A stretch of DNA of 64,000 bases from Winslowiella arboricola (GCF_025527015.1 NZ_JAODIM010000038.1:333052-397051); one strand, 5' to 3'; shown: positions 42,883-55,180, counted from the first letter of the stretch. Numbers and translations: made by a program. Notes: generated by a model not told the origin, from the letters alone.

Positions 42883-45005
42883 AACCAGCTGCCAGTACGC
42901 TGGACTACCATGCGCTTAACGCGATGCTTAATCTTTATGATGCTGAGGGCAATATTCAGTTTGAAAAAGACCATGAAGCGACGCGTCAGTTCTTTCTGCA
43001 GCATGTTATCCCCAACAGCGTGCCCTTCGATTCGCTGGCCGATCGCCTGCAATACCTGGTGGCGGAAGGTTATTACGAGGCCGAAGTGCTTAACAGCTGG
43101 TCGTTTGATTTTGTCTGTGGTCTGTTTGCCCAGGCTTATCAGCGGCGTTTCCGTTTTAAAACTTTCCTCGGCGCCTGGAAGTTCTATACCAGCTATGCGC
43201 TGAAAACTTTTGATGGCAAACGCTATCTGGAGAACTTCGAAGATCGCGTCTGTATGCTGGCACTGACGCTGGCGCAGGGCGACGAGAAGCTGGCTACCGC
43301 GCTGATGGAAGAGGTGCTCTCCGGACGTTTCCAGCCTGCCACCCCGACATTCCTTAACTGCGGCAAACAGCAACGCGGCGAGCTGGTCTCCTGCTTCCTG
43401 CTGCGTATTGAAGATAATATGGAGTCGATTGGACGCGCGGTGAACTCTGCGTTGCAGCTGTCAAAACGCGGCGGCGGCGTGGCGTTTCTGCTCTCCAACC
43501 TGCGTGAAGCGGGTGCGCCGATTAAGCGTATTGAGAACCAGTCCTCCGGGGTGATCCCGGTGATGAAGATGCTGGAAGATGCATTCTCGTATGCCAATCA
43601 GCTGGGCGCACGCCAGGGCGCGGGGGCGGTCTATCTGCATGCCCATCATCCGGATATTTTGCGCTTCCTTGATACCAAGCGCGAAAACGCCGACGAGAAG
43701 ATCCGCATTAAAACCCTGTCGCTGGGCGTAGTGATCCCGGATATCACTTTCCAGCTGGCGCGTGATAACCAGCAGATGGCGCTGTTCTCGCCGTACGACG
43801 TGGAACGCATCTACGGTCTGCCGTTTGGCGATATCAGCATCAGCGAAAAATATGCCGAGATGCTGGCCGACGACCGTATTCGTAAAACCTGGATCAATCC
43901 GCGCGAGTTTTTCCAGACGCTGGCGGAAATTCAGTTTGAATCCGGCTATCCCTACATTATGTATGAAGACACGGTTAATCGCGCCAACCCGATTAAGGGG
44001 CGCATTAATATGAGCAATCTCTGCTCCGAGATTTTGCAGGTGAATACGCCGACCGAATATAACGACGACCTCAGCTATCGTCAGATCGGCAAAGATATCT
44101 CCTGCAACCTCGGTTCGCTGAATATTGCCCATGCCATGGACTCGGAAGATTTTGCCCGCACCGTGGAGATCGCCATTCGCGGCCTGACGGCGGTGTCGGA
44201 AATGAGCCATATCGGTTCGGTGCCCTCAATTGCCGAAGGCAATGCACAGTCGCACGCTATCGGTCTTGGTCAGATGAATCTGCACGGCTACCTGGCGCGC
44301 GAAGGCATTATGTATGGTTCGGAAGAGGGCCTGGATTTCACCAACCTCTATTTTTACTGCATCACGTATCATGCGCTGCGCACCTCTAACCAGCTGGCGC
44401 GCGAACGTCAGCAGAGTTTCGCCGGCTTTAGCGAATCCCGTTACGCCAGCGGTGAATACTTTAACCAGTATGTGGAGCAGAGCTGGCAGCCACGTACCGC
44501 GCGCGTCGCCCGGCTGTTTGCTGACGCCGGTATCCCGTTACCGACGCAGGATGACTGGCGTGCGCTGCGTGAAGCGGTGATGACCAGCGGATTGTATAAC
44601 CAGAACCTGCAGGCAATCCCGCCAACCGGTTCTATCTCCTATATCAATCACGCCACCTCCAGTATTCATCCGATCGTCTCGCGGATTGAGATTCGTAAAG
44701 AGGGGAAAACCGGTCGCGTCTACTATCCGGCGCCCTTTATGAATAATCAGAATCAGGCGATGTACCAGGATGCCTACGATATCGGCCCGGAAGCGATTAT
44801 CGATACCTATGCTGAAGCGACGCGCCATGTCGATCAGGGGCTGTCGTTAACGCTGTTCTTCCGCGATACCGCCACCACCCGCGACATTAATAAGGCGCAG
44901 ATTTACGCATGGAAGAAAGGCATCAAAACCCTTTACTACATCCGCCTGCGTCAGATGGCGCTGGAAGGCACCGAGGTGCAGGGCTGCGTATCCTGTTCTC
45001 TTTAA
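42855..45005 (+). CDS. nrdE: Class Ib ribonucleotide reductase, alpha subunit
   Basis: NrdE reduces ribonucleoside diphosphates, the catalytic subunit with NrdF. The 716-residue protein has the active-site blocks [22 protein letters not shown] (with the substrate-site N and C residues), [10 protein letters not shown] and the C-terminal thiol pair CVSC. It begins at TTG 42855 (MATTDSTL), inside nrdI. GGAG lies 11 nt upstream. Unlike the usual tight operon, nrdE and nrdF are separated by an inserted palindrome pair. Confidence 0.96.
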   Translation: MATTDSTLIKPAASTLDYHALNAMLNLYDAEGNIQFEKDHEATRQFFLQHVIPNSVPFDSLADRLQYLVAEGYYEAEVLNSWSFDFVCGLFAQAYQRRFRFKTFLGAWKFYTSYALKTFDGKRYLENFEDRVCMLALTLAQGDEKLATALMEEVLSGRFQPATPTFLNCGKQQRGELVSCFLLRIEDNMESIGRAVNSALQLSKRGGGVAFLLSNLREAGAPIKRIENQSSGVIPVMKMLEDAFSYANQLGARQGAGAVYLHAHHPDILRFLDTKRENADEKIRIKTLSLGVVIPDITFQLARDNQQMALFSPYDVERIYGLPFGDISISEKYAEMLADDRIRKTWINPREFFQTLAEIQFESGYPYIMYEDTVNRANPIKGRINMSNLCSEILQVNTPTEYNDDLSYRQIGKDISCNLGSLNIAHAMDSEDFARTVEIAIRGLTAVSEMSHIGSVPSIAEGNAQSHAIGLGQMNLHGYLAREGIMYGSEEGLDFTNLYFYCITYHALRTSNQLARERQQSFAGFSESRYASGEYFNQYVEQSWQPRTARVARLFADAGIPLPTQDDWRALREAVMTSGLYNQNLQAIPPTGSISYINHATSSIHPIVSRIEIRKEGKTGRVYYPAPFMNNQNQAMYQDAYDIGPEAIIDTYAEATRHVDQGLSLTLFFRDTATTRDINKAQIYAWKKGIKTLYYIRLRQMALEGTEVQGCVSCSL

Positions 45006-45012
45006 TAGCAAA

Positions 45013-46054
<1,042 letters not shown>

Positions 46055-46451
46055 CCGCTACAGAAGTGGCGCCGACCGGGTGCCACCTATTTCAAATTAA
46101 TGCTGTTTTATTCCCTTAATTTCAGCCGATAAGCCAGACGATTTCACGATAATAAATTCGTCACATTCCCCCTTTCACATTAAATATCGTTACCTTTTGG
46201 CGTCAATATTTCCCGACCGGATGAGAAGATTCTGTAAGAAATATTCACTAATTTTCATCTTTTTTCATCCGCCGCAATCCCTTATGGACTCTGGCATTAT
46301 CAGAGATTAGTGTCTCGCGGAATTCCCCCGCCGCGCCCGCCCAGGGTTGTCAGATAATCTCAGTGTGATAGGGTATATGCCGCATTTATTTAACCTGGGC
46401 AAAAGAAGAAATATAAGATAATTAACCACTAAACGGGAATTTAATTATTGC
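46055..46451. other. nrdF-proV intergenic region (proU control region)
   Basis: 397 bp, largely AT-rich around 46100-46280 and again at 46410-46450, with a GC-rich strip near 46325-46345. It contains the proV promoter described separately. In E. coli this region binds H-NS; I infer but cannot show that here. No gene seen. Confidence 0.6.
46347..46374 (+). promoter_or_regulatory. proU-type promoter of proV
   Basis: TTGTCA, a 16-nt spacer and TAGGGT. The unusual GC-rich -10 TAGGGT is what I recall for the osmotically regulated E. coli proU promoter. It lies 78 bp upstream of the proV start. Confidence 0.6.
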
Positions 46452-47651
46452 ATGGCAATTAAACTAGAAGTTAAAAATTTATATAAAGTATTCGGGGAAA
46501 ATCCTGATCGTGCGTTTAAGCACATCGAGAAAGGCATCAGCAAAGAAGCGTTGCTGGAGAAAACCGGCCTTTCCCTCGGGGTTAAAGACGCCAGTCTGGC
46601 CATTGAAGAAGGCGAGATATTTGTCATCATGGGATTATCCGGCTCCGGTAAATCCACCATGGTTCGCCTTCTCAATCGTCTGATAGAACCTACTCGCGGG
46701 CAGGTCATAATTGATGGTGTCGACATCGCGAAAATATCTGACAGCGAACTGCGTCAGGTACGTCGAAATAAAATCAGTATGGTATTCCAGTCCTTTGCGC
46801 TGATGCCGCATATGACGGTATTAAATAATGCCGCCTTTGGTATGGAATTAGCCGGTGTCCCGGTGGCCGAACGTCAGGAAAAAGCGCTGGATGCGCTGCG
46901 TCAGGTCGGACTGGATAATTATGCCCATGCTTATCCTGATGAGCTTTCCGGTGGTATGCGTCAACGCGTCGGTTTAGCTCGTGCGCTGGCAATTAACCCG
47001 GATATCCTGCTGATGGATGAAGCCTTCTCCGCACTCGATCCCCTGATTCGCACCGAGATGCAGGATGAGCTGGTGAAGCTGCAATCCAGACATCAGCGCA
47101 CCATCGTGTTTATCTCCCATGACCTTGATGAAGCGATGCGTATTGGCGACCGTATTGCCATTATGCAGGGCGGCGAAGTGATCCAGGTCGGCACGCCAGA
47201 TGAAATCCTGAATAACCCTGCCAATGATTATGTGCGCACCTTCTTCCGCGGTGTGGATATCAGTCATGTGTTTAGCGCCAAAGATATCGCGCGCCGCAGC
47301 GCCAGCGCCCTGATCCGCAAAGCACCCGGCTTTGGCCCACGCTCAGCGATCAAACTGCTGCAGGATGCGGACCGCGAATATGGTTACGTGCTGGAGCGGC
47401 AGAAATTTGTCGGTATCGTTTCCGTCGATTCACTGAAAGCCGCGCTGGCTGCCGGTGAAGGACTGGATGCGGCCCTGCTTGAATCACCTGCTGCGGTACA
47501 GGGTGATACCTCACTCAATGAACTGCTGTCCCATGTGGCGCAGGCGCCGTGCGCGGTGCCGATCGTCGGCGAGGAAAATCAGTACATCGGTATCATTTCC
47601 AAAGGCACGTTATTACAGGCATTAGATCGCGAGGGGGCAAACAATGAGTAA
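46452..47651 (+). CDS. proV: Glycine betaine/proline ABC transporter ATPase ProV
   Basis: ProV powers the ProVWX osmoprotectant importer. The 399-residue protein has Walker [10 protein letters not shown] (61-69), the signature LSGGMRQR, Walker [12 protein letters not shown] and two C-terminal CBS-like domains (from about 280) that sense ionic strength in related transporters. It begins [15 protein letters not shown] and overlaps proW by 8 nt. Confidence 0.96.
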   Translation: MAIKLEVKNLYKVFGENPDRAFKHIEKGISKEALLEKTGLSLGVKDASLAIEEGEIFVIMGLSGSGKSTMVRLLNRLIEPTRGQVIIDGVDIAKISDSELRQVRRNKISMVFQSFALMPHMTVLNNAAFGMELAGVPVAERQEKALDALRQVGLDNYAHAYPDELSGGMRQRVGLARALAINPDILLMDEAFSALDPLIRTEMQDELVKLQSRHQRTIVFISHDLDEAMRIGDRIAIMQGGEVIQVGTPDEILNNPANDYVRTFFRGVDISHVFSAKDIARRSASALIRKAPGFGPRSAIKLLQDADREYGYVLERQKFVGIVSVDSLKAALAAGEGLDAALLESPAAVQGDTSLNELLSHVAQAPCAVPIVGEENQYIGIISKGTLLQALDREGANNE

Positions 47652-48843
47652 GCAAACCGCAAACCCGTGGGAAACCGCGCCAGCGCAAACCGAATCAGCA
47701 CCCGCTCCCGCCGCTGACAGCACCAGCAGTGCAGCCAGCAGCAGCGATCCCTGGGGTACGCCTGCGGACAGCTCCGCTAATGCTGCGCCAGCCGATGGTG
47801 GCGCCAGCAGCAGTGGCGGCGCGGATGCCTGGGGCGCACCCGCCCAGTCCACCAGCGGTGGCCATGATGCGGCGGCCAGCAGTTCTGACTGGCTGAACAG
47901 CGCGCCAGCACCACAGGCGGAACACTTTAATATTCTCGATCCTTTCCACAAGACGCTGATCCCGCTGGACAGCTGGGTGACGGAAGGTATCGACTGGGTC
48001 GTTTCCCATTTCCGCCCGCTGTTCCAGGGCATTCGCGTGCCGGTGGATTATATTCTTAGCGCTTTCCAGCAGCTGTTGCTGGGTATGCCGGCGCCGGTGG
48101 CGATTATTCTCTTCGCCCTGATTGCCTGGCAGCTCTCCAGCGTAGGTATGGGCATCGCCACGCTGGTATCGCTGATTATTATTGGCGCGATTGGCGCCTG
48201 GTCGCAGGCGATGGTCACGCTGGCGTTGGTGCTGACCGCGTTGCTGTTCTGTATTGTCATCGGGCTGCCGCTCGGCATCTGGCTGGCGCGCAGCGAACGG
48301 GCAGCGAAAATTATCCGTCCGCTGCTGGATGCAATGCAGACCACGCCGGCGTTTGTCTATCTGGTGCCAATTGTGATGCTGTTTGGTATCGGTAACGTAC
48401 CTGGCGTGGTGGTCACCATTATCTTTGCCCTGCCGCCGATTGTGCGTCTGACCATTCTTGGCATTAAGCAGGTACCGGCCGATCTGATCGAAGCCGCCGA
48501 GTCGTTTGGCGCCAACCCGCGCCAGATGCTGTTTAAAGTTCAGCTGCCGCTGGCGATGCCAACCATTATGGCCGGTGTGAACCAGACGCTGATGCTGGCG
48601 CTGTCGATGGTGGTTATCGCCTCGATGATTGCTGTCGGTGGTCTGGGACAGATGGTTCTGCGCGGCATTGGTCGCCTTGATATGGGCCTCGCCACCGTTG
48701 GCGGCGTCGGTATCGTTATCCTCGCGATTATCCTTGACCGTCTGACGCAGTCACTCGGCCGCGACAGCCGCACCCGTGGCACCCGCAGCTGGTATGCCAG
48801 TGGCCCAATCGGCCTGCTGACCCGTCCGTTTATCAAAAAGTAA
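47644..48843 (+). CDS. proW: Glycine betaine/proline ABC transporter permease ProW
   Basis: ProW is the membrane subunit of ProVWX. The C-terminal ~300 residues are almost identical in pattern to E. coli ProW ([17 protein letters not shown] onwards; ABC permease loop [24 protein letters not shown]). The 399-residue protein is about 45 residues longer than E. coli's 354 because the N-terminal ~95 residues are an expanded Ala/Ser/Gly/Asp-rich low-complexity segment with recurring DPWG-TP / DAWGAP units. It overlaps proV. Confidence 0.95.
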   Translation: MSKQTANPWETAPAQTESAPAPAADSTSSAASSSDPWGTPADSSANAAPADGGASSSGGADAWGAPAQSTSGGHDAAASSSDWLNSAPAPQAEHFNILDPFHKTLIPLDSWVTEGIDWVVSHFRPLFQGIRVPVDYILSAFQQLLLGMPAPVAIILFALIAWQLSSVGMGIATLVSLIIIGAIGAWSQAMVTLALVLTALLFCIVIGLPLGIWLARSERAAKIIRPLLDAMQTTPAFVYLVPIVMLFGIGNVPGVVVTIIFALPPIVRLTILGIKQVPADLIEAAESFGANPRQMLFKVQLPLAMPTIMAGVNQTLMLALSMVVIASMIAVGGLGQMVLRGIGRLDMGLATVGGVGIVILAIILDRLTQSLGRDSRTRGTRSWYASGPIGLLTRPFIKK

Positions 48844-48902
48844 TTTTTCAGGCGGTGCGCCAGATGCACCGCCTGCTAATACTCACAAGAAAAGGAATCA
48901 CT

Positions 48903-49898
48903 ATGCGCAAGACAGCAATTTTGGCAGCCGCCTTAGCCACTCTGGCCGCGACACAGGTTTCCGCAGCGGAAATGCCGGGTAAAGGCGTTACCGTTACTCC
49001 AGTACAAAGCTCGATTGCAGAAGAGACTTTCCAGACGCTGCTGGTCAGCCGCGCGCTGGAGAAGCTCGGTTATACCGTCAATACCACCAGCGAAGTGGAT
49101 TACAACGTCGGCTACACCACCATTGCGGCTGGCGATGCCACTTTTGTCGCCGCTAACTGGCAGCCACTGCATGACGATATGTATAAAGCCGCAGGCGGTG
49201 ATAAGAAGCTTTATCGTCAGGGAACCTACGTTGAAGGCGCCGCTCAGGGTTATCTGATCGATAAGAAAACCGCTGAGAAATACAAAATTACCAATATCGA
49301 ACAGCTGAAAGATCCGAAGATCGCCAAACTGTTTGATACCAATGGTGATGGCAAAGCCGATCTGACTGGCTGTACGCCAGGCTGGGGCTGTGAAACGGTG
49401 ATTAACCACCAGATGCCCGCTTACGGCCTGACTAAAACGGTTGAAGCGAATATGGGTAACTACTCAGCGATGATCGCCGATGTAATGGCGCGCTTTAAGC
49501 AGGGTAAACCGGTGATCTACTACACCTGGACCCCTTACTGGCTGAGCGACGTACTGGTTCCGGGCAAAGATGTGGTCTGGCTGCAGGTGCCATTCTCTTC
49601 ACTGCCGGGCGAACAGAAAGATGTGGATACCAAGTTGCCAAACGGCGCTAACTATGGTTTCCCGGTGAATACCATGCACATCGTCGCCAACAAAGCGTGG
49701 GTTGAGAAAAACCCGGCGGCAGGCAAGCTGTTTGCTGAGATGAAGTTGCCTATCGCGGATATCAATGCGCAGAATGCACGTATGCATGCTGGTGAAGCCT
49801 CTGAAGCGGATATCAACCGTCATGTCGATGGCTGGATCAAAGGTCACCAGGCACAGTTTGATAAGTGGGTTTCTGACGCTGCAGCCGCAGCGAAGTAA
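48903..49898 (+). CDS. proX: Glycine betaine-binding periplasmic protein ProX
   Basis: ProX binds glycine betaine and proline betaine in the periplasm. The 331-residue precursor has a signal peptide (about 1-22, cleavage near VSA-AE). The tryptophan-rich site is visible in [13 protein letters not shown] and [18 protein letters not shown] lies 6 nt before the ATG. Terminates at a strong hairpin with T tract. Confidence 0.96.
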   Translation: MRKTAILAAALATLAATQVSAAEMPGKGVTVTPVQSSIAEETFQTLLVSRALEKLGYTVNTTSEVDYNVGYTTIAAGDATFVAANWQPLHDDMYKAAGGDKKLYRQGTYVEGAAQGYLIDKKTAEKYKITNIEQLKDPKIAKLFDTNGDGKADLTGCTPGWGCETVINHQMPAYGLTKTVEANMGNYSAMIADVMARFKQGKPVIYYTWTPYWLSDVLVPGKDVVWLQVPFSSLPGEQKDVDTKLPNGANYGFPVNTMHIVANKAWVEKNPAAGKLFAEMKLPIADINAQNARMHAGEASEADINRHVDGWIKGHQAQFDKWVSDAAAAAK

Positions 49899-49908
49899 CC
49901 CCATACAC

Positions 49909-49929
49909 GGACGGCGAGAACGCCGTCCC
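49909..49929. repeat. Intergenic palindrome (copy 5) after proX
   Basis: GGACGGCGAGAACGCCGTCC, the same type as the second hairpin at 45049, directly before the proX terminator. Confidence 0.75.
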
Positions 49930-49933
49930 TGCG

Positions 49934-49960
49934 AAAAAGCGGCCTATGGCCGCTTTTTTT
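49934..49960 (+). terminator. Terminator after proX
   Basis: AAAAAGCGGCC-TAT-GGCCGCTTTTTTT, a perfect stem with seven T. Confidence 0.92.
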
Positions 49961-50049
49961 ACTGGTTTGTCCTGTTAACTATAACAACATTGAAATAGTT
50001 ATTTGAGTTACTATTAGCTTATCCCTGTTATCAACGTTGTTAACTGATT

Positions 50050-51234
50050 ATGAAATCTGCCCCTCAAGGACTGAATACACCGCTGGTAGCCCTTATGTCA
50101 CTGGCAACCGGTCTCTCCGTTGCCTGTAATTACTATGTCCAGCCGTTGCTGGAAACCATCGCCCGCAGCTTCGATCTCTCCATTAACCAGGCCGGTTTTA
50201 TCGTCACCACGGCACAGCTGGGTTATGCCGCAGGTTTACTGTTGCTGGTGCCGCTTGGCGATATGCTGGAACGACGCGGCCTGATCGTGGTGATGAGCCT
50301 GCTGGCGGCGGGCGGAATGGTGGTCACCGCCCTGTCATCCAGTCTGGCGATGATGCTGGCGGGTACCGTGTTAACCGGTCTGTTTTCGGTGGTGGCGCAA
50401 ATTCTGGTGCCGCTGGCTGCCACGCTGGCCGCCCCGGAAAAGCGCGGTAAAGTGGTTGGCACCGTGATGAGCGGCCTGCTGCTGGGCATCCTGCTGGCGC
50501 GTACCGTCGCCGGTGGTTTGGCGCAGCTGGGCGGCTGGCGCACGGTGTACTGGGTCGCCAGTGTGCTGATGGTGCTGATGTCACTGGCGCTGTGGCGCTA
50601 CCTGCCGCGCTACCGCCAGACTACCGCACTCAACTATCCGCAACTGCTGGCGTCCATTTTCCAGCTGTATGCCGGTAACCGCGTAATTCGTACCCGCGCC
50701 ATTATTGGCTGCCTGTCATTTGCTAACTTTAGTGTGTTGTGGACCTCAATGGCCTTTCTGCTGGCCTCACCGCCCTATAACTACTCTGAAGGGATGATTG
50801 GCCTGCTGGGACTGGTTGGTGCGGCGGGCGCGCTGGCAGCGCGTCAGGCGGGTAGTCTGGCGGATAAAGGCAAAGCACGTCTCACCACCACGGCCGGACT
50901 GCTGATTATGCTGGTCTCCTGGGCCATCACCGCAGTTGGCGCTCACTCACTTATTGCGCTGATCGTCGGGATTATCCTGCTTGATCTGGCGGTACAGGGA
51001 GTGCATATCACCAACCAGAGCGTGATTTATCGGCGGATGCCGGAAGCGCGGAACCGTCTGACATCAGGCTATATGACCAGCTATTTTATCGGTGGCGCGG
51101 TCGGTTCGCTGGTCTCGGCCAGCGCTTTTCAGCATGCGGGCTGGTATGGCGTATGTGGCGCCGGTGCGGTGCTGACATTACTCAATTTGCTGAGCTGGTG
51201 GTGGGGATTCCGTCACGAAGACCGCAGCAATTAG
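50050..51234 (+). CDS. MFS transporter (YgaY-like position)
   Basis: A 394-residue major facilitator with 12 predicted helices: N-terminal LSVACNYYVQPLLETIARSF and the loop motif GDMLERRGLIVVMSL. It belongs to the drug:H+ antiporter-type group similar to AraJ/YnfM-like proteins; the substrate is unknown. In E. coli the corresponding place between proX and emrR holds ygaY, a broken MFS gene, so this may be its intact form (inferred from position). Confidence 0.85.
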   Translation: MKSAPQGLNTPLVALMSLATGLSVACNYYVQPLLETIARSFDLSINQAGFIVTTAQLGYAAGLLLLVPLGDMLERRGLIVVMSLLAAGGMVVTALSSSLAMMLAGTVLTGLFSVVAQILVPLAATLAAPEKRGKVVGTVMSGLLLGILLARTVAGGLAQLGGWRTVYWVASVLMVLMSLALWRYLPRYRQTTALNYPQLLASIFQLYAGNRVIRTRAIIGCLSFANFSVLWTSMAFLLASPPYNYSEGMIGLLGLVGAAGALAARQAGSLADKGKARLTTTAGLLIMLVSWAITAVGAHSLIALIVGIILLDLAVQGVHITNQSVIYRRMPEARNRLTSGYMTSYFIGGAVGSLVSASAFQHAGWYGVCGAGAVLTLLNLLSWWWGFRHEDRSN

Positions 51235-51769
51235 CCTGCAAATAGTAAATTGAGGGATTTTCACCGGCTGCGGGGTATTAAGCCCTTACGCAGTCTGGTA
51301 TTGTTTAACGTTACTTATTCAGGCTGGTTATTTTTACGCATGCAACTAATAAGCAATCGGAAAGGAATAGCGTCCAGCAGTGTGATCCACACCACACTGG
51401 CGCAACCTGCCCCCTGCCTGCCTGCCAGAGATAACCGCCGCCAGACCGTTTCCCGGTCTTCCCATTTTGCCACGGTAATCTGCAGCCGCCGTCAGTATTC
51501 CTCCGGCACAGTTACGCGTAGCCCAAACGCTGCTCATTTATTGCCTTGTTACGCCAGGCCTTGCCGTTCCGGGCCGTTTACAAAGTACCTTTTAACAGAC
51601 CAGCAGCACCGGACTTTCCACGCTGTTGCGTATCCTGGGTTATGGACTGACCTGGACATTGTTGATGATGATTTTGTGAGCCTGAAAACAATCCCTGCTC
51701 CAAAAGTACCTATACTTTATAAGTCACCATCGTTACTATACCAGTTGCAACTAATGAGGTTCCCCCAAG
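51235..51769. other. Gap between the MFS gene and emrR, including the ygaH remnant
   Basis: 535 bp. The stretch 51542-51679 is the ygaH remnant described separately. The rest (51240-51540) has no motif that I recognise, and the 181-codon frame that spans it (51250-51795) reads into emrR's start and shows no family resemblance. The last 90 bp are AT-rich and presumably contain the emrR promoter. Confidence 0.5.
51542..51679 (+). pseudogene. ygaH: 3' remnant of ygaH (AzlD-type valine exporter subunit)
   Basis: One frame reads ...LVTPGLAVPG, a TAA at 51593-51595, and then STGLSTLLRILGYGLTWTLLMMIL ending at TGA 51679. This follows the end of E. coli YgaH (LVGFAVLG... TLLSALAYGLAWKVMAII) in spacing and key residues. 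ygaZ and the rest of ygaH are not present. The location just upstream of emrR is the E. coli location of ygaZH. Confidence 0.65.
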
Positions 51770-52300
51770 ATGGAAAGTTCGTTTACTCCCATTGAACAGA
51801 TGCTAAATTTTCGCGCCAATCGCCAGAAAGATTTCCCTTTGCAGGAAATTATGCTGACGCGCTTGTGTATGCATATGCAGAGCAAGCTGCTGGAAAATCG
51901 CAATAAGATGCTGAAAGCTCAGGGGATTAACGAGACACTGTTTATGGCGTTGATCACACTGGATGCGCAGGAAAACCACAGCATTCAGCCGTCAGAACTG
52001 AGCTCTGCACTTGGCTCATCGCGCACCAATGCCACGCGTATCGCGGATGAGCTGGAAAAACGCGGCTGGATTGAGCGTCGTGAAAGCGACAACGACCGTC
52101 GTTGCCTGTACCTGACCCTGACCGAGAAAGGCAATGAATTCCTGCGCCAGCTGCTGCCACCGCAGCATCAGAGTTTGCAGCATTTATGGTCTTCACTCAG
52201 CACCTCAGAGAAAAGTCAGCTGGAAGGCATCACCCGTAAGCTGCTGAATCGCCTCGATCAGATGGATGAGGAACAAGTTATCTCGTCCCTGTCGCGTTAA
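51770..52300 (+). CDS. emrR: MarR-family repressor of emrAB
   Basis: EmrR (MprA) represses the emrRAB efflux operon and releases DNA when it binds uncouplers and phenolics. The 176-residue protein has the winged-helix of MarR ([45 protein letters not shown] spread over ~78-121). Full length and near-identical in pattern to E. coli. It precedes emrAB by 153 bp. Confidence 0.96.
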   Translation: MESSFTPIEQMLNFRANRQKDFPLQEIMLTRLCMHMQSKLLENRNKMLKAQGINETLFMALITLDAQENHSIQPSELSSALGSSRTNATRIADELEKRGWIERRESDNDRRCLYLTLTEKGNEFLRQLLPPQHQSLQHLWSSLSTSEKSQLEGITRKLLNRLDQMDEEQVISSLSR

Positions 52301-52453
52301 TAGCAATATCTGCGACACAATCACGCTTAGAAACCGCTATTTTAATCCCCCATTTATCCATGCCAGCGCTTACCCCGCTGGCATTTTAGGCTCGGGACCT
52401 TGCGTACAAGGATGCACGCAACCCCGTAATACGTGAAAAACGTGGAGAACACC

Positions 52454-53623
52454 ATGAGTGCAAATGCGGAGATGCAACCGCAGCAGCCAAACAATAAAAA
52501 GAAAAAGCGCAAAACCGCGCTTATTTTTTTGGCTGTCGTGTTTATCGTGATTGGAATCGCATATCTGACTTACTGGTTTTTAGTGCTGCGTCACTATCAG
52601 GAGACCGACGACGCTTATGTCGCCGGTAACCAGGTACAGGTGATGGCGCAAGTGTCGGGCAGCGTGAATAAAGTATGGTTCGATAATACTGACTTTGTGA
52701 AAAAAGGGGATGTGCTAATCACCCTCGACAAGACCGATGCTGAACAGGCGTTCGAAAAAGCCCAGACCGCACTGGCCACCAGCGTGCGTCAGACGCATCA
52801 GCTGATGATTAACGGTAAACAGTATCAGGCATCTATCGATCTGCAGAAAACCGCGCTTACCCAGGCAGAAGCGGATCTTAAACGTCGTGAGCCGCTGGGC
52901 AGCGCCAATCTGATTGGTCGCGAAGAGTTACAGCACTCGCGTGATGCGGTGGTTACCGCTAAAGCCCAGCTGGATGTCGCTATCCAGCAGTACAACGCCA
53001 ATCAGGCGATGATTCTGAATACCGCGCTGGAAAATCAGCCAGCGGTGAAACAGAACGCCGCCGCACTGCGCGATGCCTGGCTGGCGCTGCAGCGTACCGA
53101 AGTCGTCAGCCCAATAGACGGTTTTGTCTCGCGCCGCAGTGTACAGCCGGGTTCGCAGATCACCTCCACTACCCCACTGCTGGCGGTGGTGCCGGCAAAA
53201 AATCTGTGGATCGACGCCAACTTTAAAGAGACTCAGCTCGCCGGTGTGCGTATTGGTCAACCGGCAACGGTGATCAGCGATATTTATGGCGATGATGTCG
53301 AATATCACGGCAAAGTGGTCGGCCTCGATATGGGCACCGGCGGCGCGTTCTCACTGCTTCCGGCGCAGAATGCCACCGGTAACTGGATTAAAGTGGTGCA
53401 GCGTCTGCCGGTACGTATCGAACTGGATGCCGCTGAAGTGGAAAAACATCCACTGCGTATTGGTCTTTCAACGCTGGTGAAAGTCGACACCCAGAATAAA
53501 GACGGGATGGTGCTGGCTAACAGCGTGCGTCAGTCGCCGGCTTATGAAACCAATGCGCTGGCACTGGATTTAGCGCCGGTTAATCAGCTGATTGCCGATA
53601 TTATTCGCGCCAATGCGGGCTAA
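52454..53623 (+). CDS. emrA: Multidrug efflux membrane-fusion protein EmrA
   Basis: EmrA links EmrB to TolC. The 389-residue protein has a short cytoplasmic start (MSANAEMQPQQPNNKKKKRK), one membrane segment (about 23-45), the HlyD-type lipoyl halves (DDAYVAGNQVQVMAQVSGSV and VVSPIDGFVSRRSVQPG) and a coiled-coil hairpin between them. ATG 52454 has GGAG 7 nt upstream; seven codons of open frame precede it. Confidence 0.96.
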   Translation: MSANAEMQPQQPNNKKKKRKTALIFLAVVFIVIGIAYLTYWFLVLRHYQETDDAYVAGNQVQVMAQVSGSVNKVWFDNTDFVKKGDVLITLDKTDAEQAFEKAQTALATSVRQTHQLMINGKQYQASIDLQKTALTQAEADLKRREPLGSANLIGREELQHSRDAVVTAKAQLDVAIQQYNANQAMILNTALENQPAVKQNAAALRDAWLALQRTEVVSPIDGFVSRRSVQPGSQITSTTPLLAVVPAKNLWIDANFKETQLAGVRIGQPATVISDIYGDDVEYHGKVVGLDMGTGGAFSLLPAQNATGNWIKVVQRLPVRIELDAAEVEKHPLRIGLSTLVKVDTQNKDGMVLANSVRQSPAYETNALALDLAPVNQLIADIIRANAG

Positions 53624-53640
53624 GAAAGCGGGAGGCTGTT

Positions 53641-55176
53641 ATGGCACAAAAACCGCTTGAGGGAGCCCCGTTAGTCCTGATGACTATCGCCCTGTCGCTG
53701 GCGACATTTATGCAGGTGCTGGACTCCACTATCGCTAACGTGGCAATCCCGACGATTGCCGGTAACCTCGGTTCCTCGACCTCACAGGGCACCTGGGTTA
53801 TCACCTCGTTTGGCGTGGCCAATGCGATCTCGATTCCGATCACCGGCTGGCTGGCGAAACGGGTCGGCGAAGTGCGGCTGTTTCTCGGCTCAACCATTGC
53901 CTTTGTGATCGCTTCCTGGCTGTGCGGCATGTCCAACAGCCTGAGCATGCTGATCTTCTTCCGCGTGATTCAGGGCGTGGTCGCCGGGCCGCTGATTCCG
54001 TTATCACAGAGTCTGTTGCTGAATAACTATCCGCCTGCCAAACGCAGTGTCGCCCTGTCGTTATGGGCGATGACGATCATTGTTGCGCCGATTTTAGGCC
54101 CAATCCTCGGTGGCTGGATCAGCGATAACTATCACTGGGGGTGGATCTTCTTTATCAACGTGCCAATTGGTGCGGTGGTAGTGATGCTGACGCTACAGAC
54201 GCTGCGCACGCGCGAAACCAAAACCGAAATCAAGCCGATTGATACCGTCGGTCTGGTACTGCTGGTGGTGGGGATCGGTTCCCTGCAGATTATGCTGGAT
54301 CAGGGTAAAGAGCTGGACTGGTTTAACTCGACGGAAATTATTGTGCTAACGGTGGTCGCCGTCACGTCGCTACTGGTATTACTGGTATGGGAGCTGACCG
54401 ACGACCATCCGATAGTCGATCTGTCGCTGTTTAAGTCGCGCAACTTTACCATCGGCTGCCTGTCGATCAGCCTTGCCTATATGCTCTACTTCGGCTCGAT
54501 AGTGCTGTTGCCGCAGTTGTTGCAGGAGGTGTATGGCTATACCGCCACCTGGGCAGGTCTGGCCTCGGCGCCGGTGGGGATTATTCCGGTGATCCTGTCG
54601 CCGATTATTGGTCGCTTTGCCCATAAACTTGATATGCGTAAGCTGGTGACCTTCAGCTTTATTATGTATGCAGTCTGTTTCTACTGGCGTGCTTATACCT
54701 TTGAACCGGGAATGGACTTTGCCGCGTCGGCCTGGCCGCAGTTTATCCAGGGCTTTGCTATCGCCTGCTTCTTTATGCCACTGACCACCATTACCCTGTC
54801 GGGCTTACCGCCGGAGCGAATGGCGGCAGCATCCAGCTTGTCCAACTTTACGCGTACCCTCGCGGGTTCGATTGGCACCTCGATCACTACCACCATGTGG
54901 GTCAATCGCGAGTCGATGCATCACAGTTATCTCAGCGAGTCGGTGACGCCCTTTAATGTCAACTCGCAGGAGATGTACCGTCAGCTGGAGCAGGCAGGTA
55001 TGACTCAGCAGCAGGCCTCGGCGTATATCGCGCAGCAGATCACCAATCAGGGGCTGATTATTTCCGCCAATGAGATCTTCTGGCTTTCCGCCGGTGTGTT
55101 CCTGGTGCTGCTGGTACTGCTGTGGTTTGCCCGCCCGCCATTTGGCGCTGGCGGTGGCGGTGGCGGTGCCCATTAA
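53641..55176 (+). CDS. emrB: Multidrug efflux MFS transporter EmrB
   Basis: EmrB is a 14-helix DHA2 drug:H+ antiporter exporting hydrophobic toxins through EmrA-TolC. The 511-residue protein has FMQVLDSTIANVAIPTIAGNL and the motif C region GPLIPLSQSLLL. The C-terminus ends in a glycine run (AGGGGGGAH) encoded by alternating GGC/GGT triplets, a small tandem repeat. It is followed by a palindrome pair. Confidence 0.96.
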   Translation: MAQKPLEGAPLVLMTIALSLATFMQVLDSTIANVAIPTIAGNLGSSTSQGTWVITSFGVANAISIPITGWLAKRVGEVRLFLGSTIAFVIASWLCGMSNSLSMLIFFRVIQGVVAGPLIPLSQSLLLNNYPPAKRSVALSLWAMTIIVAPILGPILGGWISDNYHWGWIFFINVPIGAVVVMLTLQTLRTRETKTEIKPIDTVGLVLLVVGIGSLQIMLDQGKELDWFNSTEIIVLTVVAVTSLLVLLVWELTDDHPIVDLSLFKSRNFTIGCLSISLAYMLYFGSIVLLPQLLQEVYGYTATWAGLASAPVGIIPVILSPIIGRFAHKLDMRKLVTFSFIMYAVCFYWRAYTFEPGMDFAASAWPQFIQGFAIACFFMPLTTITLSGLPPERMAAASSLSNFTRTLAGSIGTSITTTMWVNRESMHHSYLSESVTPFNVNSQEMYRQLEQAGMTQQQASAYIAQQITNQGLIISANEIFWLSAGVFLVLLVLLWFARPPFGAGGGGGGAH

Positions 55177-55180
55177 AAAA

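Noticed and set aside
51250..51795. A 181-codon plus-strand frame before emrR
   Set aside because: It overlaps the emrR start, shows no motif, and the ygaH remnant lies in a different frame in the same place.
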